From: an uncultured Marinosulfonomonas sp. | GTDB lineage: Bacteria; Pseudomonadota; Alphaproteobacteria; Rhodobacterales; Rhodobacteraceae | Direction: 5' to 3' | Assembly (NCBI GenBank): GCA_947311455.1 | Contig: CAMZKY010000011.1 | Span: 1 to 8,657 of the forward strand | Length of the DNA: 8,657 nt | Part shown: one piece after another, positions 1-6,404 of the stretch | How the letters are laid out: every line of letters begins with the position of its first letter | Position numbering within the stretch: position 1 is the stretch's first letter | The notes under the pieces: generated by a model | The model's database searches: none | The model's input: only the letters and a program-made list of their open reading frames with translations | What the model was told of the DNA's origin: nothing | Translations under genes and position numbers: made by a program

Positions 1-1
1 C

Positions 2-334
2 AAATGCCCGCGAAGGGGCGGATCGAATGATCCCCCAAGCAAACCCACCTTAAGGCCGCGCGATGCTATTGGCATTCCTGATTTCAAACCATTCCCCGAT
101 CCGGCCCCCCTATTACCAAGACGCAACCCGCATGACCAACGCAAATTCAAACAACATAGTTCCCCCAACACAGGAACGCGCACAACCAGCTATAAGTCCG
201 AACACGCAAAACAGGCCCATGAACATCTGCATAGCCATTTGTCGTCGGATCCCGCCCTTTGCGGTATGGAAATGGAAAGCTTGACCGTGGAGCGCGGCAT
301 TATCGCCCCCGCCAAAGCCGAAGCCCGTTTATAG
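2..334 (+). CDS. C-terminal part of an unrecognised protein, cut by the window start
   Basis: The second plus-strand frame is open from the first bases to a TAG at 332-334, about 110 codons, with no in-frame start codon near its beginning. I read it as the 3' end of a gene starting outside the window. The visible protein begins with a proline- and arginine-rich, low-complexity stretch (about residues 1-55), followed by a polar, His- and Lys-rich segment (KSEHAKQAHEHLHSHL). It ends in a short acidic/hydrophobic tail (MEMESLTVERGIIAPAKAEARL). The compositional shift looks like a disordered linker leading into a helical tail. I do not recognise the family and give no function. The stop lies 9 bases from the convergent msrQ stop. 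A competing frame at 63-284 is shorter and less protein-like. That it is coding is moderately supported by the uninterrupted frame alone. Confidence 0.5.
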   Translation, partial: KCPRRGGSNDPPSKPTLRPRDAIGIPDFKPFPDPAPLLPRRNPHDQRKFKQHSSPNTGTRTTSYKSEHAKQAHEHLHSHLSSDPALCGMEMESLTVERGIIAPAKAEARL

Positions 335-343
335 GTCTACGCC

Positions 344-973
344 CTAGGTGGCCGGGGTGACTTTTTGCCAAATCCAGCTGCAGCACTTGGCAAATCGCAC
401 ACGGGTCAGCAGCAGGATCACGATCCCCAACAGATAGACCAGCGCCTGTATTTGCCAGACTTTGCCAATTAGTGCGTAATGCACACCCGCTAGAATCAAC
501 ACCGGATAGGTTAGTGCGTGCAAGCGCCGCCAACGCACCGGCCCAATTTTGCTCAAAACCCTATTGTTTGAGGTCACCGCAAGCGGGATCATTAAAACGA
601 ATGCCCCCATGCCGATGGTGATATAAGGGCGCTTTATGATATCAGCCCAGATTTCACCCCAAAAGAACTGGATATCCAGCGCCAACCACACGGTCAAATG
701 CAGGCTCACATAAAAGAACGCCAACAAACCGACCGCGCGGCGAAATTTCAACAGGTTCAATCCCAGAAATTTGCGCAGCGGTGTAATGGCCAACCCCGCC
801 ACCAAAAATTTCAACCCGATCAACCCGACCCCACGCTCCAGCGCCTTGACCGGATCAACACCCAACCCACCGGAAAACAACAAATAGACCAGCCATAAAA
901 ACGGAAGCGTTCCAAGGATATAAACCGCCCATGCGGGAATTGATCGGAGTTTTGCATTCAGCACATTTATCAT
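344..973 (-). CDS. msrQ: MsrQ, haem-binding membrane subunit of the periplasmic methionine sulfoxide reductase
   Basis: This is a 209-residue integral membrane protein of the ferric-reductase-like transmembrane family. It passes electrons from the quinone pool or a cytosolic flavin reductase to periplasmic MsrP. Hydrophobic segments lie at about residues 13-33, 48-65, 81-100, 116-133, 153-170 and 176-190. Candidate haem ligands are His92 (in SLHL), His152 (RRLHALTY) and His165 (GVHY). The family motifs RRAVGLLAFFY and KRPYITIGM are present. The frame extends upstream to 1039, but that would overlap the end of msrP by 62 bases and add a 22-residue extension the family lacks. I therefore start at the ATG at 973, 4 bases after the msrP stop, which suggests translational coupling; no good ribosome binding site is visible. 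Length is normal for MsrQ. Confidence in the family is high, in the start moderate. Confidence 0.92.
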   Translation of the reverse strand: MINVLNAKLRSIPAWAVYILGTLPFLWLVYLLFSGGLGVDPVKALERGVGLIGLKFLVAGLAITPLRKFLGLNLLKFRRAVGLLAFFYVSLHLTVWLALDIQFFWGEIWADIIKRPYITIGMGAFVLMIPLAVTSNNRVLSKIGPVRWRRLHALTYPVLILAGVHYALIGKVWQIQALVYLLGIVILLLTRVRFAKCCSWIWQKVTPAT

Positions 974-977
974 CGGT

Positions 978-1913
978 CTAATAGTTCTTGGCCAAATCCA
1001 TACCTGTATAAAGGTCAGCAACCTGTTCCTCGTATCCATTGAACTTCAACGTCGGCTGGCGCTTGGCAAAAATGCCGCCCCCGATCAAACGCTCCGAGGC
1101 TTGCGACCAACGGCGATGGTCAACTTCGGGGTTCACATTGGAATAGAACCCGTATTCATTTGGCCCAACAGTGTTCCACGTGGTTGGTGGCATTTCTTCA
1201 ACCAGTGAAATACGCACAATGGATTTGATTGATTTAAACCCGTATTTCCATGGCACCACCAAACGCAAGGGTGCACCGTTTTGTTTTGGCAGTTCTTTGC
1301 CATACAAGCCAGACGCCAAAATCGTCAGCGGGTTCATCGCCTCGTCCAGACGCAGCCCTTCGACATAGGGCCAATCCAGCACACTGGTTTTCTGGGCAGG
1401 CATTTCGTCGGGGCGAAACAGCGTTTCAAAGGCCACATATTTGGCTTTGGATTGCACTCCGACACGGTTCAACAACGAGGCCAACTCAAATCCAAGCCAC
1501 GGCACCACCATCGACCACGCTTCAACACAGCGGAACCGGTAAATGCGCTCCTCCAGGTCGGCATTCTTCAGAATATCGGCCAGATCATATGTGCCCGGCT
1601 TTTCAACCAGCCCGTCGATTTTAACGCTCCAGGGATCGGTCGTCAGAGTATGTGCGTATTTGGCAGGGTCCGTTTTTGAGGCGCCGAATTCATAATAATT
1701 ATTGTAGCTGCTGATTTCCTTCAGGGTGTTGGGCGTTAAATCCAAAGCCCCCTCCGCAACGGCAGGTTTTGCGCCAAGCGTGCCAAAAGCGGTGCCGGCA
1801 ACGGCCCCGGCCCCCAATACCCCAGCCCCGATGATTAAATTGCGCCGATTTAAAAAATGCTTTTGCGGTGTGACGTCTGAGTGTTTCAAATCGGATTTAA
1901 ATCGTTTGGCCAT
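978..1913 (-). CDS. msrP: MsrP, Tat-exported molybdopterin methionine sulfoxide reductase, catalytic subunit
   Basis: This 311-residue enzyme reduces methionine sulfoxide in oxidised periplasmic proteins, using a molybdopterin cofactor and electrons from MsrQ. The N-terminus carries a twin-arginine signal: Arg23-Arg24 in LNRRNLIIGAG, then an Ala/Gly-rich hydrophobic stretch ending near AVAEG (residues 51-55). The sulfite-oxidase-like Mo domain follows, with NNYYEFG (71-77), the molybdenum-ligating Cys129 in FRCVEAWSM, FETLFRPDE (162-170), and the basic pterin-binding segment LRLVVPWKYGFKSIKSI (216-232). The C-terminal region has the family segment HRRWSQASER (266-275). The ATG at 1913 is preceded by AGGAGA, 6 bases away. 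msrQ follows 4 bases after the stop, so the two are co-transcribed. The upstream region overlaps the 3' end of a dead gene and shows no convincing promoter. Confidence 0.95.
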   Translation of the reverse strand: MAKRFKSDLKHSDVTPQKHFLNRRNLIIGAGVLGAGAVAGTAFGTLGAKPAVAEGALDLTPNTLKEISSYNNYYEFGASKTDPAKYAHTLTTDPWSVKIDGLVEKPGTYDLADILKNADLEERIYRFRCVEAWSMVVPWLGFELASLLNRVGVQSKAKYVAFETLFRPDEMPAQKTSVLDWPYVEGLRLDEAMNPLTILASGLYGKELPKQNGAPLRLVVPWKYGFKSIKSIVRISLVEEMPPTTWNTVGPNEYGFYSNVNPEVDHRRWSQASERLIGGGIFAKRQPTLKFNGYEEQVADLYTGMDLAKNY

Positions 1914-1917
1914 GTTG

Positions 1918-1924
1918 GTCTCCT
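1918..1924 (-). promoter_or_regulatory. Ribosome binding site of msrP
   Basis: On the minus strand this reads AGGAGAC, close to the Shine-Dalgarno consensus, just upstream of the ATG at 1913. It fixes the msrP start and the long N-region before the twin-arginine motif. Confidence 0.7.
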
Positions 1925-1992
1925 GTGGGTGTCTTTACCCTCACTTATTCAACGCTCTAAGCAAAGCCAACGCACATCACCTCACGATCTGG

Positions 1993-2405
1993 TTAGTTTT
2001 TGTAACGTGGACAAATTTCATTCATCAGCTTTGACAGGCCGTCCGCCTGCACAATGCGCACATGACCCCGTTTCATCAGCCGTGGCTCCGACACCCCAAC
2101 AGAATGGGCGATGGTTTCAACCTCTTTAATGACGTTCTTGGCGTATTGTGCAACTTTGCGTATTTATCCGTCACCACCAGACCCTTTTGCAGGCTGGAAT
2201 CATGGGTGGTGATCCCTGTTGGGCAGGTGTTTTTATTACATTTCAGCGCCTGAATACAGCCAAGACTAAACATAAACCCGCGTGCCGAGGTGATAAAGCC
2301 CGCCCCCGCACATAACGCCCAGGCAATATCCCCGGGGTTCACCAGTTTACCGCTGGCAATAATCTTGACGCGATCTTTCAGACCAAATTCATCACAATCA
2401 TTCAC
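1993..2405 (-). pseudogene. 3' remnant of an FMN-binding glutamate-synthase-like gene, N-truncated and frameshifted
   Basis: The minus strand from about 2405 encodes GLKDRVKIIASGKLVNPGD, then the cysteine-containing GCIQALKCNKNTCPTGITTH, then LQKGLVVTDK. These are hallmarks of the C-terminal part of the FMN-binding glutamate synthase domain (GltB-like, PF01645 type). The frame then leaves the family and stops at 2076. In a neighbouring frame the family sequence resumes immediately after about 2161 (VAQYAKNVIKEVETIAHSVG, then EPRLMKRGHVRIVQADG) and runs to a TAA at 1993-1995. A single missing base (or two extra) near 2161-2163 explains the break. Upstream, the frame meets a TAG at 2439-2441, so the several hundred N-terminal residues expected for this family, including most of the FMN barrel, are absent. 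It is a doubly damaged remnant. A sequencing error could explain the frameshift but not the truncation. Confidence 0.85.
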
Positions 2406-2423
2406 TTTGTCCTTTTTGCCCTT

Positions 2424-2451
2424 TTGACACGGGGCGATCTATGAGTATTCT
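2424..2451 (+). promoter_or_regulatory. Possible sigma-70 promoter for the DUF302 gene
   Basis: TTGACA at 2424-2429 is a perfect -35 element, followed after 16 bases by TATTCT at 2446-2451 (4 of 6 consensus bases). Transcription would start near 2458, giving a leader of about 65 bases before the GTG at 2523. It sits at the broken edge of the pseudogene. Confidence 0.4.
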
Positions 2452-2510
2452 CCTATCAAACTGCGATGCGTTACAAAAAGGCAAATCAATTCATCGCGGG
2501 TGAACAATAA

Positions 2511-2517
2511 AGGGAGA
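2511..2517 (+). promoter_or_regulatory. Ribosome binding site fixing the GTG start of the DUF302 gene
   Basis: AGGGAGA lies 5 bases before the GTG at 2523. It supports that codon as the start, although it is not ATG; the next in-frame ATG lies after the signal peptide and would remove it. Confidence 0.65.
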
Positions 2518-2522
2518 ATATA

Positions 2523-2963
2523 GTGTTCAAACACATCGGTGCTGCCTGTGTAGCTGTTTTCATTGCGGCCCCGACTTGGGCACAAGAGGCCATGACCTAT
2601 CTATCACCAGACAATTTCGAAGATACGGTTTTTTCAGTTGAAAGCGCGATTTTGGATGCGGGGCTGGTGATTGATCTTACCAGCCACACAGGTGAAATGC
2701 TGGAGCGCACACGCGCGGATGTCGGGTCTGATATTGTATTGTTCGAAAACGCAGAAATCTTCAGCTTTTGTTCGGCACGCCTGTCGCGCAAAGTGATGGA
2801 GGCCGACATCATGAATATCGTTCATTGCCCATACCGGATTTTCGTAATGCAGCCGGGCGGGTCTGATCAAGTGACGGTGGGCTTTAAATCCATGCCCGAT
2901 GGTGCGATGCAAGAAATTCAAACGTTACTGGATGGCATCGTAAAGGAAGCATTAGGGCAATAA
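2523..2963 (+). CDS. Small secreted DUF302-family protein
   Basis: This 146-residue protein begins with a Sec-type signal peptide (Lys3, hydrophobic core to about residue 16, likely cleavage after TWA at 18-20). The mature part of about 125 residues resembles the DUF302 fold: an N-terminal helix (FEDTVFSVESAILDAGL, 32-48), a short strand, then an acidic region and a VLFENAEIF segment (72-80). These are followed by SFCSARLSRKVMEADIMNIVHCPYRIFVM and a closing beta/helix region. Two cysteines, Cys83 and Cys102, are the only ones in the mature protein and could form a disulfide or a redox/metal site in the periplasm. The biochemical role of DUF302 is not established. It is single, with a promoter-like element upstream and the opposite-strand tRNA-Gln downstream. 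Family assignment is fairly confident; no function is claimed. Confidence 0.85.
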   Translation: MFKHIGAACVAVFIAAPTWAQEAMTYLSPDNFEDTVFSVESAILDAGLVIDLTSHTGEMLERTRADVGSDIVLFENAEIFSFCSARLSRKVMEADIMNIVHCPYRIFVMQPGGSDQVTVGFKSMPDGAMQEIQTLLDGIVKEALGQ

Positions 2964-3101
2964 GCGAAAGAATTCAGCGTCGGGGCTTTAAAAGCGAGAA
3001 CCAGAAACGGGAATATCTGATCCAGGCCTCCCTCCACCACCAACTTTCCATGCATTGTTCTGTGCTTACGGTTTTGTGCAATGCGATTGAATACGGGTAG
3101 T

Positions 3102-3176
3102 TGGCTGGGATGGTAGGATTCGAACCTACGATACACGCTACCAAAAAGCGTTGCCTTACCACTTGGCTACATCCCA
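3102..3176 (-). tRNA. tRNA-Gln (anticodon UUG)
   Basis: A complete 75-base cloverleaf reads on the minus strand. The acceptor stem TGGGATG pairs with CATCCCA over seven pairs, the discriminator base is G, and CCA is encoded. The D-arm is GCC-AAGTGGTAA-GGC. The anticodon stem ACGCT/AGCGT encloses TTTTGGT with anticodon TTG. A 5-base variable loop is followed by the T-arm GTAGG-TTCGAAT-CCTAC. The UUG anticodon reads CAA and, by wobble, CAG. The gene stands alone, without neighbouring tRNAs, and no intrinsic terminator is obvious downstream. Several overlapping open frames here are shadows of this RNA gene. Confidence 0.97.
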
Positions 3177-3187
3177 ACGTGAGCCGT

Positions 3188-3216
3188 TCACTACGATGAA
3201 CGCACAGAGTCTTCAA
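3188..3216 (-). promoter_or_regulatory. Promoter of tRNA-Gln
   Basis: On the minus strand, TTGAAG (3211-3216) and TAGTGA (3188-3193) are separated by exactly 17 bases. Initiation would fall about 5-6 bases before the mature tRNA 5' end. An A/T-rich tract (3223-3240) lies immediately upstream of the -35 element and could serve as an UP element. Confidence 0.55.
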
Positions 3217-3224
3217 GCCCTCTT

Positions 3225-3239
3225 TTAAAAAAATTTTAA
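3225..3239. promoter_or_regulatory. TTAA-N7-TTAA box, possible CtrA site
   Basis: TTAA at 3225-3228 and TTAA at 3236-3239 are separated by seven bases, matching the alphaproteobacterial CtrA full-site spacing. The box lies just upstream of the tRNA-Gln -35 element and about 255 bases before the methyltransferase gene. The tract is very A/T-rich, so chance or an UP element is a serious alternative. Confidence 0.25.
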
Positions 3240-3369
3240 TTCCATAGGCCATTGAAAACAATCTTCTTGCAAAGGTATGCTTTGAGTGGGTTTGTAATGT
3301 AAATGAACCCACATTTATGTCGATACAAATGACATAGCATTCGCGGCTGATTCTAACATAAATCTTAAT

Positions 3370-3382
3370 TTGCCCCACACCC
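3370..3382 (+). repeat. 13-bp direct repeat, copy 1
   Basis: TTGCCCCACACCC, identical to the copy at 3431-3443; the copies start 61 bases apart, about six helical turns. Flanking bases differ, so only the 13-mer is duplicated. Confidence 0.8.
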
Positions 3383-3430
3383 AAGCGAATTAAAGCACGA
3401 CACGGAGAATAAGAAATTCATAGGCACCGC

Positions 3431-3443
3431 TTGCCCCACACCC
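3431..3443 (+). repeat. 13-bp direct repeat, copy 2
   Basis: TTGCCCCACACCC, identical to the copy at 3370-3382. This copy ends 50 bases before the ATG of the methyltransferase gene, where a repressor or activator site could lie. Confidence 0.8.
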
Positions 3444-3493
3444 CTAACTATGGCACTAGTCTTTTAGGGTTCTCTAAACGAATAGGTTTACTT

Positions 3494-4147
3494 ATGAGCA
3501 ATTTCTCACAACGCCGCACAATGATGGTTGATACGCAAGTGCGCCCGTCAGATGTTACAAAATTTCCGATCATTGAAGCAATGTTATCCGTTCCGCGCGA
3601 ATCCTATGTGCCCGACGAAAAACGGGAAGTCGCATATGTAAGCGAAATCTTGGCTTTGGGGCATTCACGTGTGTTGTTGGAGCCACGGACTTTCGCTAAA
3701 ATGCTGGACGCGCTTGATATTGCGCCGGATGAGCTGGTTTTGGATCTGGGGTGCGGATTGGGGTATTCAACAGCCGTTTTAGCCCGTCTGGCCGAGGCCG
3801 TTGTTGCAATCGAAGAGAATCAAGAATTTGCAAAAGAAGCGCAAGAAAAACTGTCATCTAACGGTGTAGATAACGCCGCCGTCCTTGAAGGCAAGCTGTC
3901 GGAGGGGGCTGCTCAACATGGCCCTTATGATGCCATCATCATTGAAGGCGCAGTCGAGCAAATTCCCGAAGGTATCCTGGAGCAGCTCAAAGAAGGAGGC
4001 CGTATCGCAGCGATCTTTATGGAAAACACATTAGGTGTCGTGCGCATTGGATATAAAATTGATGGCCGTATGACATGGCAGTATTCATTCAACGGCGCGG
4101 CGCCAACGATTTCCGGATTTGAAAAAACCCGCGAATTCGCACTTTAA
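3494..4147 (+). CDS. PCMT-family SAM-dependent methyltransferase, divergent
   Basis: This 217-residue protein matches the protein-L-isoaspartate O-methyltransferase (PCMT) family that sits beside tolC in many alphaproteobacteria. The N-terminus MVDTQVRPSDVT (11-22) and VPRESYVP (33-40) are typical of this subgroup. The SAM-binding Rossmann core has motif I at VLDLGCGLGYSTAVLA (82-97), an acidic strand end at AIEENQEF (105-112), and a post-core strand at YDAIIIEGAVEQIP (145-158). The canonical Asp-Gly-x-x-Ile-Ser acceptor loop of true Pcm is replaced here by LGHSRVLLEPR (55-65), so repair of isoaspartate is doubtful; the substrate is unknown. I start at 3494 (weak AGG upstream) because the family begins there. 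It ends in tandem TAA codons 33 bases before tolC, the likely next gene of the operon. Confidence 0.87.
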   Translation: MSNFSQRRTMMVDTQVRPSDVTKFPIIEAMLSVPRESYVPDEKREVAYVSEILALGHSRVLLEPRTFAKMLDALDIAPDELVLDLGCGLGYSTAVLARLAEAVVAIEENQEFAKEAQEKLSSNGVDNAAVLEGKLSEGAAQHGPYDAIIIEGAVEQIPEGILEQLKEGGRIAAIFMENTLGVVRIGYKIDGRMTWQYSFNGAAPTISGFEKTREFAL

Positions 4148-4180
4148 TAACCACGTGTTGAAGACAAATTAGAGGGAAAT

Positions 4181-5548
4181 ATGGGTAGATCAGTTAGAGC
4201 ATTCATCGCAACCATTACTATCTTAGGGGCTGTAGGAATTGGCACGATCGTACGCGCCGAGACTCTGACGGATGCCATGATTTCCGCCTATAAGCATTCG
4301 GGGCTTCTGGACCAAAATCGCGCATTGTTACGGGTGGCTGATGAAGATGTCGCGCAGGCCGTATCAAAACTGCGCCCGATTATTTCTTACTATGCCAATG
4401 CAACATATTCTGATCCCGTTGCACCTGGTGCTAGCTATCTATCGTCAAATATTGGCCTGCAAGCCTCGCTATTGCTGTGGGATGGGAACGGATCAAAATA
4501 TGCCATAGAGGCGAAAAAAGAAGCGGTTTTAGCTACGCGTGAGGCGTTGATTAACGTTGAGCAATCCGTTTTGCTGCGTACCGTTACGGCTTATATGAAT
4601 ATGCGTCGCGAGATGGAATTCGTTGCGCTGCGCCAAAACAATGTGCGCCTGATTAGCGAACAACTTCGCGCCTCCAAAGATCGATTTGAAGTGGGCGAGA
4701 TTACCCGCACTGATGTATCTTTAGCCGAATCGCGCCTTGCAGGTGCACGGGCAAACCTTGCCGCAGCTCAAGGAAATCTTGCGCGTTCACGCGAAGAATA
4801 CCGTGTGGCCATAGGCCATTATCCAAAATCTCTGGCTTCGCCCCCCAAACGCCCCGCAACGGCCCGATCGATGGAAGAGGCGCGCGCAATTTCTTATCGG
4901 TCACACCCTTTGATGAAAAAGGTGCAGCATGATGTAACCGCTGCAGAATTGGGAATTGAACAGGCCGAATCCTTGATGAAGCCTAACTTGAAGCTTACTG
5001 GTCGGATCAATAATAGTAGCTATGGTATAACATCATCTTCAGTGGGCTTGGAATTGGGCGGCCCAATCTATCAGGGCGGCCAACTTAGTTCCGTTGTGCG
5101 CCAAGCCATTGCTCGTCGCGATGCGGCGCGCGCTGGATTGCATATTCTGCGCAATGATATTGCACAGGGTGTTGGTAATGCATGGGCTATTGTTCAAGTA
5201 TCACGCGCTGCACTTGATGCAAGCAATCGTCAAATTCGCGCCGCGCGTGTTGCGCATCGTGGTGTAAAAGAAGAGGCTTCGTTAGGATCGCGAACGACGC
5301 TGGATGTATTGAATTCAGAACAGGAATTACTGGATGCACAAGCTAATCGTATTTCTGCAATCACAGATCAGTATGTTGCAACCTATTCGTTGCTATCGGC
5401 AATGGGTTTGTTAACTGTAGATCATCTAAAGCTGGGCATCCAAACCTATGATCCCGCAGGGTATTATAACGCAGTTCACAATGCCCCCGCCGACAGCACG
5501 CGTGGTAAACGGCTTGACCGTGTGCTTAAGGCACTGGGAAAACAATAG
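4181..5548 (+). CDS. tolC: TolC-family outer-membrane efflux/secretion channel
   Basis: This 455-residue outer-membrane channel subunit should trimerise into a beta-barrel with a periplasmic alpha-helical tunnel. It would serve type I secretion or multidrug efflux together with inner-membrane transporters encoded elsewhere. A Sec signal peptide (about 1-26) ends at VRA-ET. Two related OEP repeats follow. The first contains a long helix through FEVGEITRTDVSLAESRLAGA (169-189). The second contains VGLELGGPIYQGGQL (288-302), with the conserved Tyr-x-Gly-Gly turn, and EEASLGSRTTLDVLNSEQELL (364-384). A hydrophobic segment near TYSLLSAMGLL (401-411) closes the fold, followed by a polar C-terminal tail. 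GAGG-type Shine-Dalgarno bases (AGAGGG, 4171-4176) precede the ATG. Length is typical. It lies between the methyltransferase and popZ, a familiar alphaproteobacterial arrangement. Confidence 0.95.
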   Translation: MGRSVRAFIATITILGAVGIGTIVRAETLTDAMISAYKHSGLLDQNRALLRVADEDVAQAVSKLRPIISYYANATYSDPVAPGASYLSSNIGLQASLLLWDGNGSKYAIEAKKEAVLATREALINVEQSVLLRTVTAYMNMRREMEFVALRQNNVRLISEQLRASKDRFEVGEITRTDVSLAESRLAGARANLAAAQGNLARSREEYRVAIGHYPKSLASPPKRPATARSMEEARAISYRSHPLMKKVQHDVTAAELGIEQAESLMKPNLKLTGRINNSSYGITSSSVGLELGGPIYQGGQLSSVVRQAIARRDAARAGLHILRNDIAQGVGNAWAIVQVSRAALDASNRQIRAARVAHRGVKEEASLGSRTTLDVLNSEQELLDAQANRISAITDQYVATYSLLSAMGLLTVDHLKLGIQTYDPAGYYNAVHNAPADSTRGKRLDRVLKALGKQ

Positions 5549-5618
5549 AATTTGCACTATCTGTTGTCTCAAGGCCAATTGCACGCTATCAATTCACTGA
5601 GTAAACAGAGAATCTATT

Positions 5619-6404
5619 ATGTCCAATCCAGTATCCAATGTTGAAATTGAAGACGTGTTGTCGTCTATCCGCCGTCTCGTTTCTGAAGATGTGACACCGA
5701 AGCCCTCCGAGGATCACTCTGGTACATCTGAAAAAGAAAGTGGAAATTCCAACGTAAAGCTGGTTTTGACTCCTGACTTTAGAATTGTGGAGGGAACACC
5801 TGCGCAAAAAGAAACAGAAAGCAACAAACCCGAGATTGAAAATCAGACCAGCGACGCGATACCCTCCGAATCTGAGGGAGGCGAAAATTCAATCGAAGAT
5901 ATTCGTCACGAAACACTTGAAAGCCGCATTGCCGAACTTGAATCCACTCTAGGAGAGCAACCAGGAAACTGGGAACCAGACGGTAGCGGCTTTAGCGAAG
6001 ATCTGGATGCTGAACAAATGATAGGCGGACAAGCGCAGGATTGGGTCGATGAAATTGCTCAAGAAACTGCGACTGCAGAACAAGAATTTGAAGAGGCACG
6101 CGAAAGCAAGCATGCAAAATTCCAACCTGACTTTGAATTAGACAAAGACCATGTTTATACAGCTGCACCAGATGCCCCCCTTAACGACGGCGATGGATAC
6201 ACATCAGAAATAGATGATACCGAACAGAATACAGATTTCCTCGAGAATGAAGCATTCATTGATGAGGGTATTCTACGCGAAATGGTTAGCGAAATTGTCC
6301 GCAAGGAATTGCAGGGCGCTTTGGGCGAACGGATCACACGCAATGTGCGTAAATTGGTACGCCGTGAAATTAATCGCGTTTTGTCAAATCAGGATTTCGA
6401 ATAA
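5619..6404 (+). CDS. popZ: PopZ-like polar organising protein (DUF2497)
   Basis: This 261-residue protein has the architecture of PopZ, which self-assembles into a cell-pole matrix anchoring ParB-bound centromeres in Caulobacter. A short N-terminal helix, VEIEDVLSSIRRLVSED (8-24), is the partner-binding motif. A long, acidic, presumably disordered region follows (about 25-210, rich in Glu, Asp, Ser, Gln). The basic oligomerisation end is FIDEGILREMVSEIVRKELQ (213-232), then ALGERITRNVRKLVRREINRVL (234-255). The C-terminus matches the rhodobacteral DUF2497 form closely. Its polar role in this organism is inferred from Caulobacter. The gap from tolC is 70 bases with only a weak promoter candidate, so co-transcription with tolC is plausible. 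The ribosome binding site is weak (CAGAGAA). The stop is 7 bases from the convergent cobQ stop, leaving no room for a terminator between them. Confidence 0.9.
   Translation: MSNPVSNVEIEDVLSSIRRLVSEDVTPKPSEDHSGTSEKESGNSNVKLVLTPDFRIVEGTPAQKETESNKPEIENQTSDAIPSESEGGENSIEDIRHETLESRIAELESTLGEQPGNWEPDGSGFSEDLDAEQMIGGQAQDWVDEIAQETATAEQEFEEARESKHAKFQPDFELDKDHVYTAAPDAPLNDGDGYTSEIDDTEQNTDFLENEAFIDEGILREMVSEIVRKELQGALGERITRNVRKLVRREINRVLSNQDFE

Larger units (their letters stand above)
3177..3493. other. Intergenic region between tRNA-Gln and the methyltransferase gene
   Basis: This divergent gap of about 317 bases holds the tRNA promoter and the TTAA box on its left side. In the middle is a weak plus-strand promoter candidate (ATGACA at 3329-3334, 17 bases, TCTAAC at 3352-3357). 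On the right side is a perfect 13-bp direct repeat. If the weak promoter is used, the methyltransferase cluster has a leader of about 130 bases carrying both repeat copies. A frame upstream of 3494 could extend the methyltransferase to 3431, but the extra residues are not family-like and overlap the repeat. No further gene or RNA is recognisable. Confidence 0.5.

Noticed and set aside
974..1039. Longer MsrQ N-terminus starting at 1039
   Set aside because: The 22 extra residues overlap the msrP coding end, are not family-like, and the internal ATG at 973 gives the normal length.
1250..1679. Two plus-strand open frames inside msrP (124 and 132 codons)
   Set aside because: They are antisense shadows of a clearly conserved gene and show no family-like sequence.
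2982..3000. Terminator-like GCTTT-A-AAAGC after the DUF302 gene
   Set aside because: The loop would be a single base and no T-tract follows on either strand.
3001..3043. Possible tRNA ending in CTCCCTCCACCA on the plus strand
   Set aside because: No matching GGAGGG acceptor strand, TTCGA T-loop or anticodon arm is found in the preceding 90 bases.
2974..3384. Minus-strand frame of 136 codons
   Set aside because: It runs straight through the tRNA-Gln gene and intergenic DNA and resembles the familiar false translation of tRNA genes rather than a protein.
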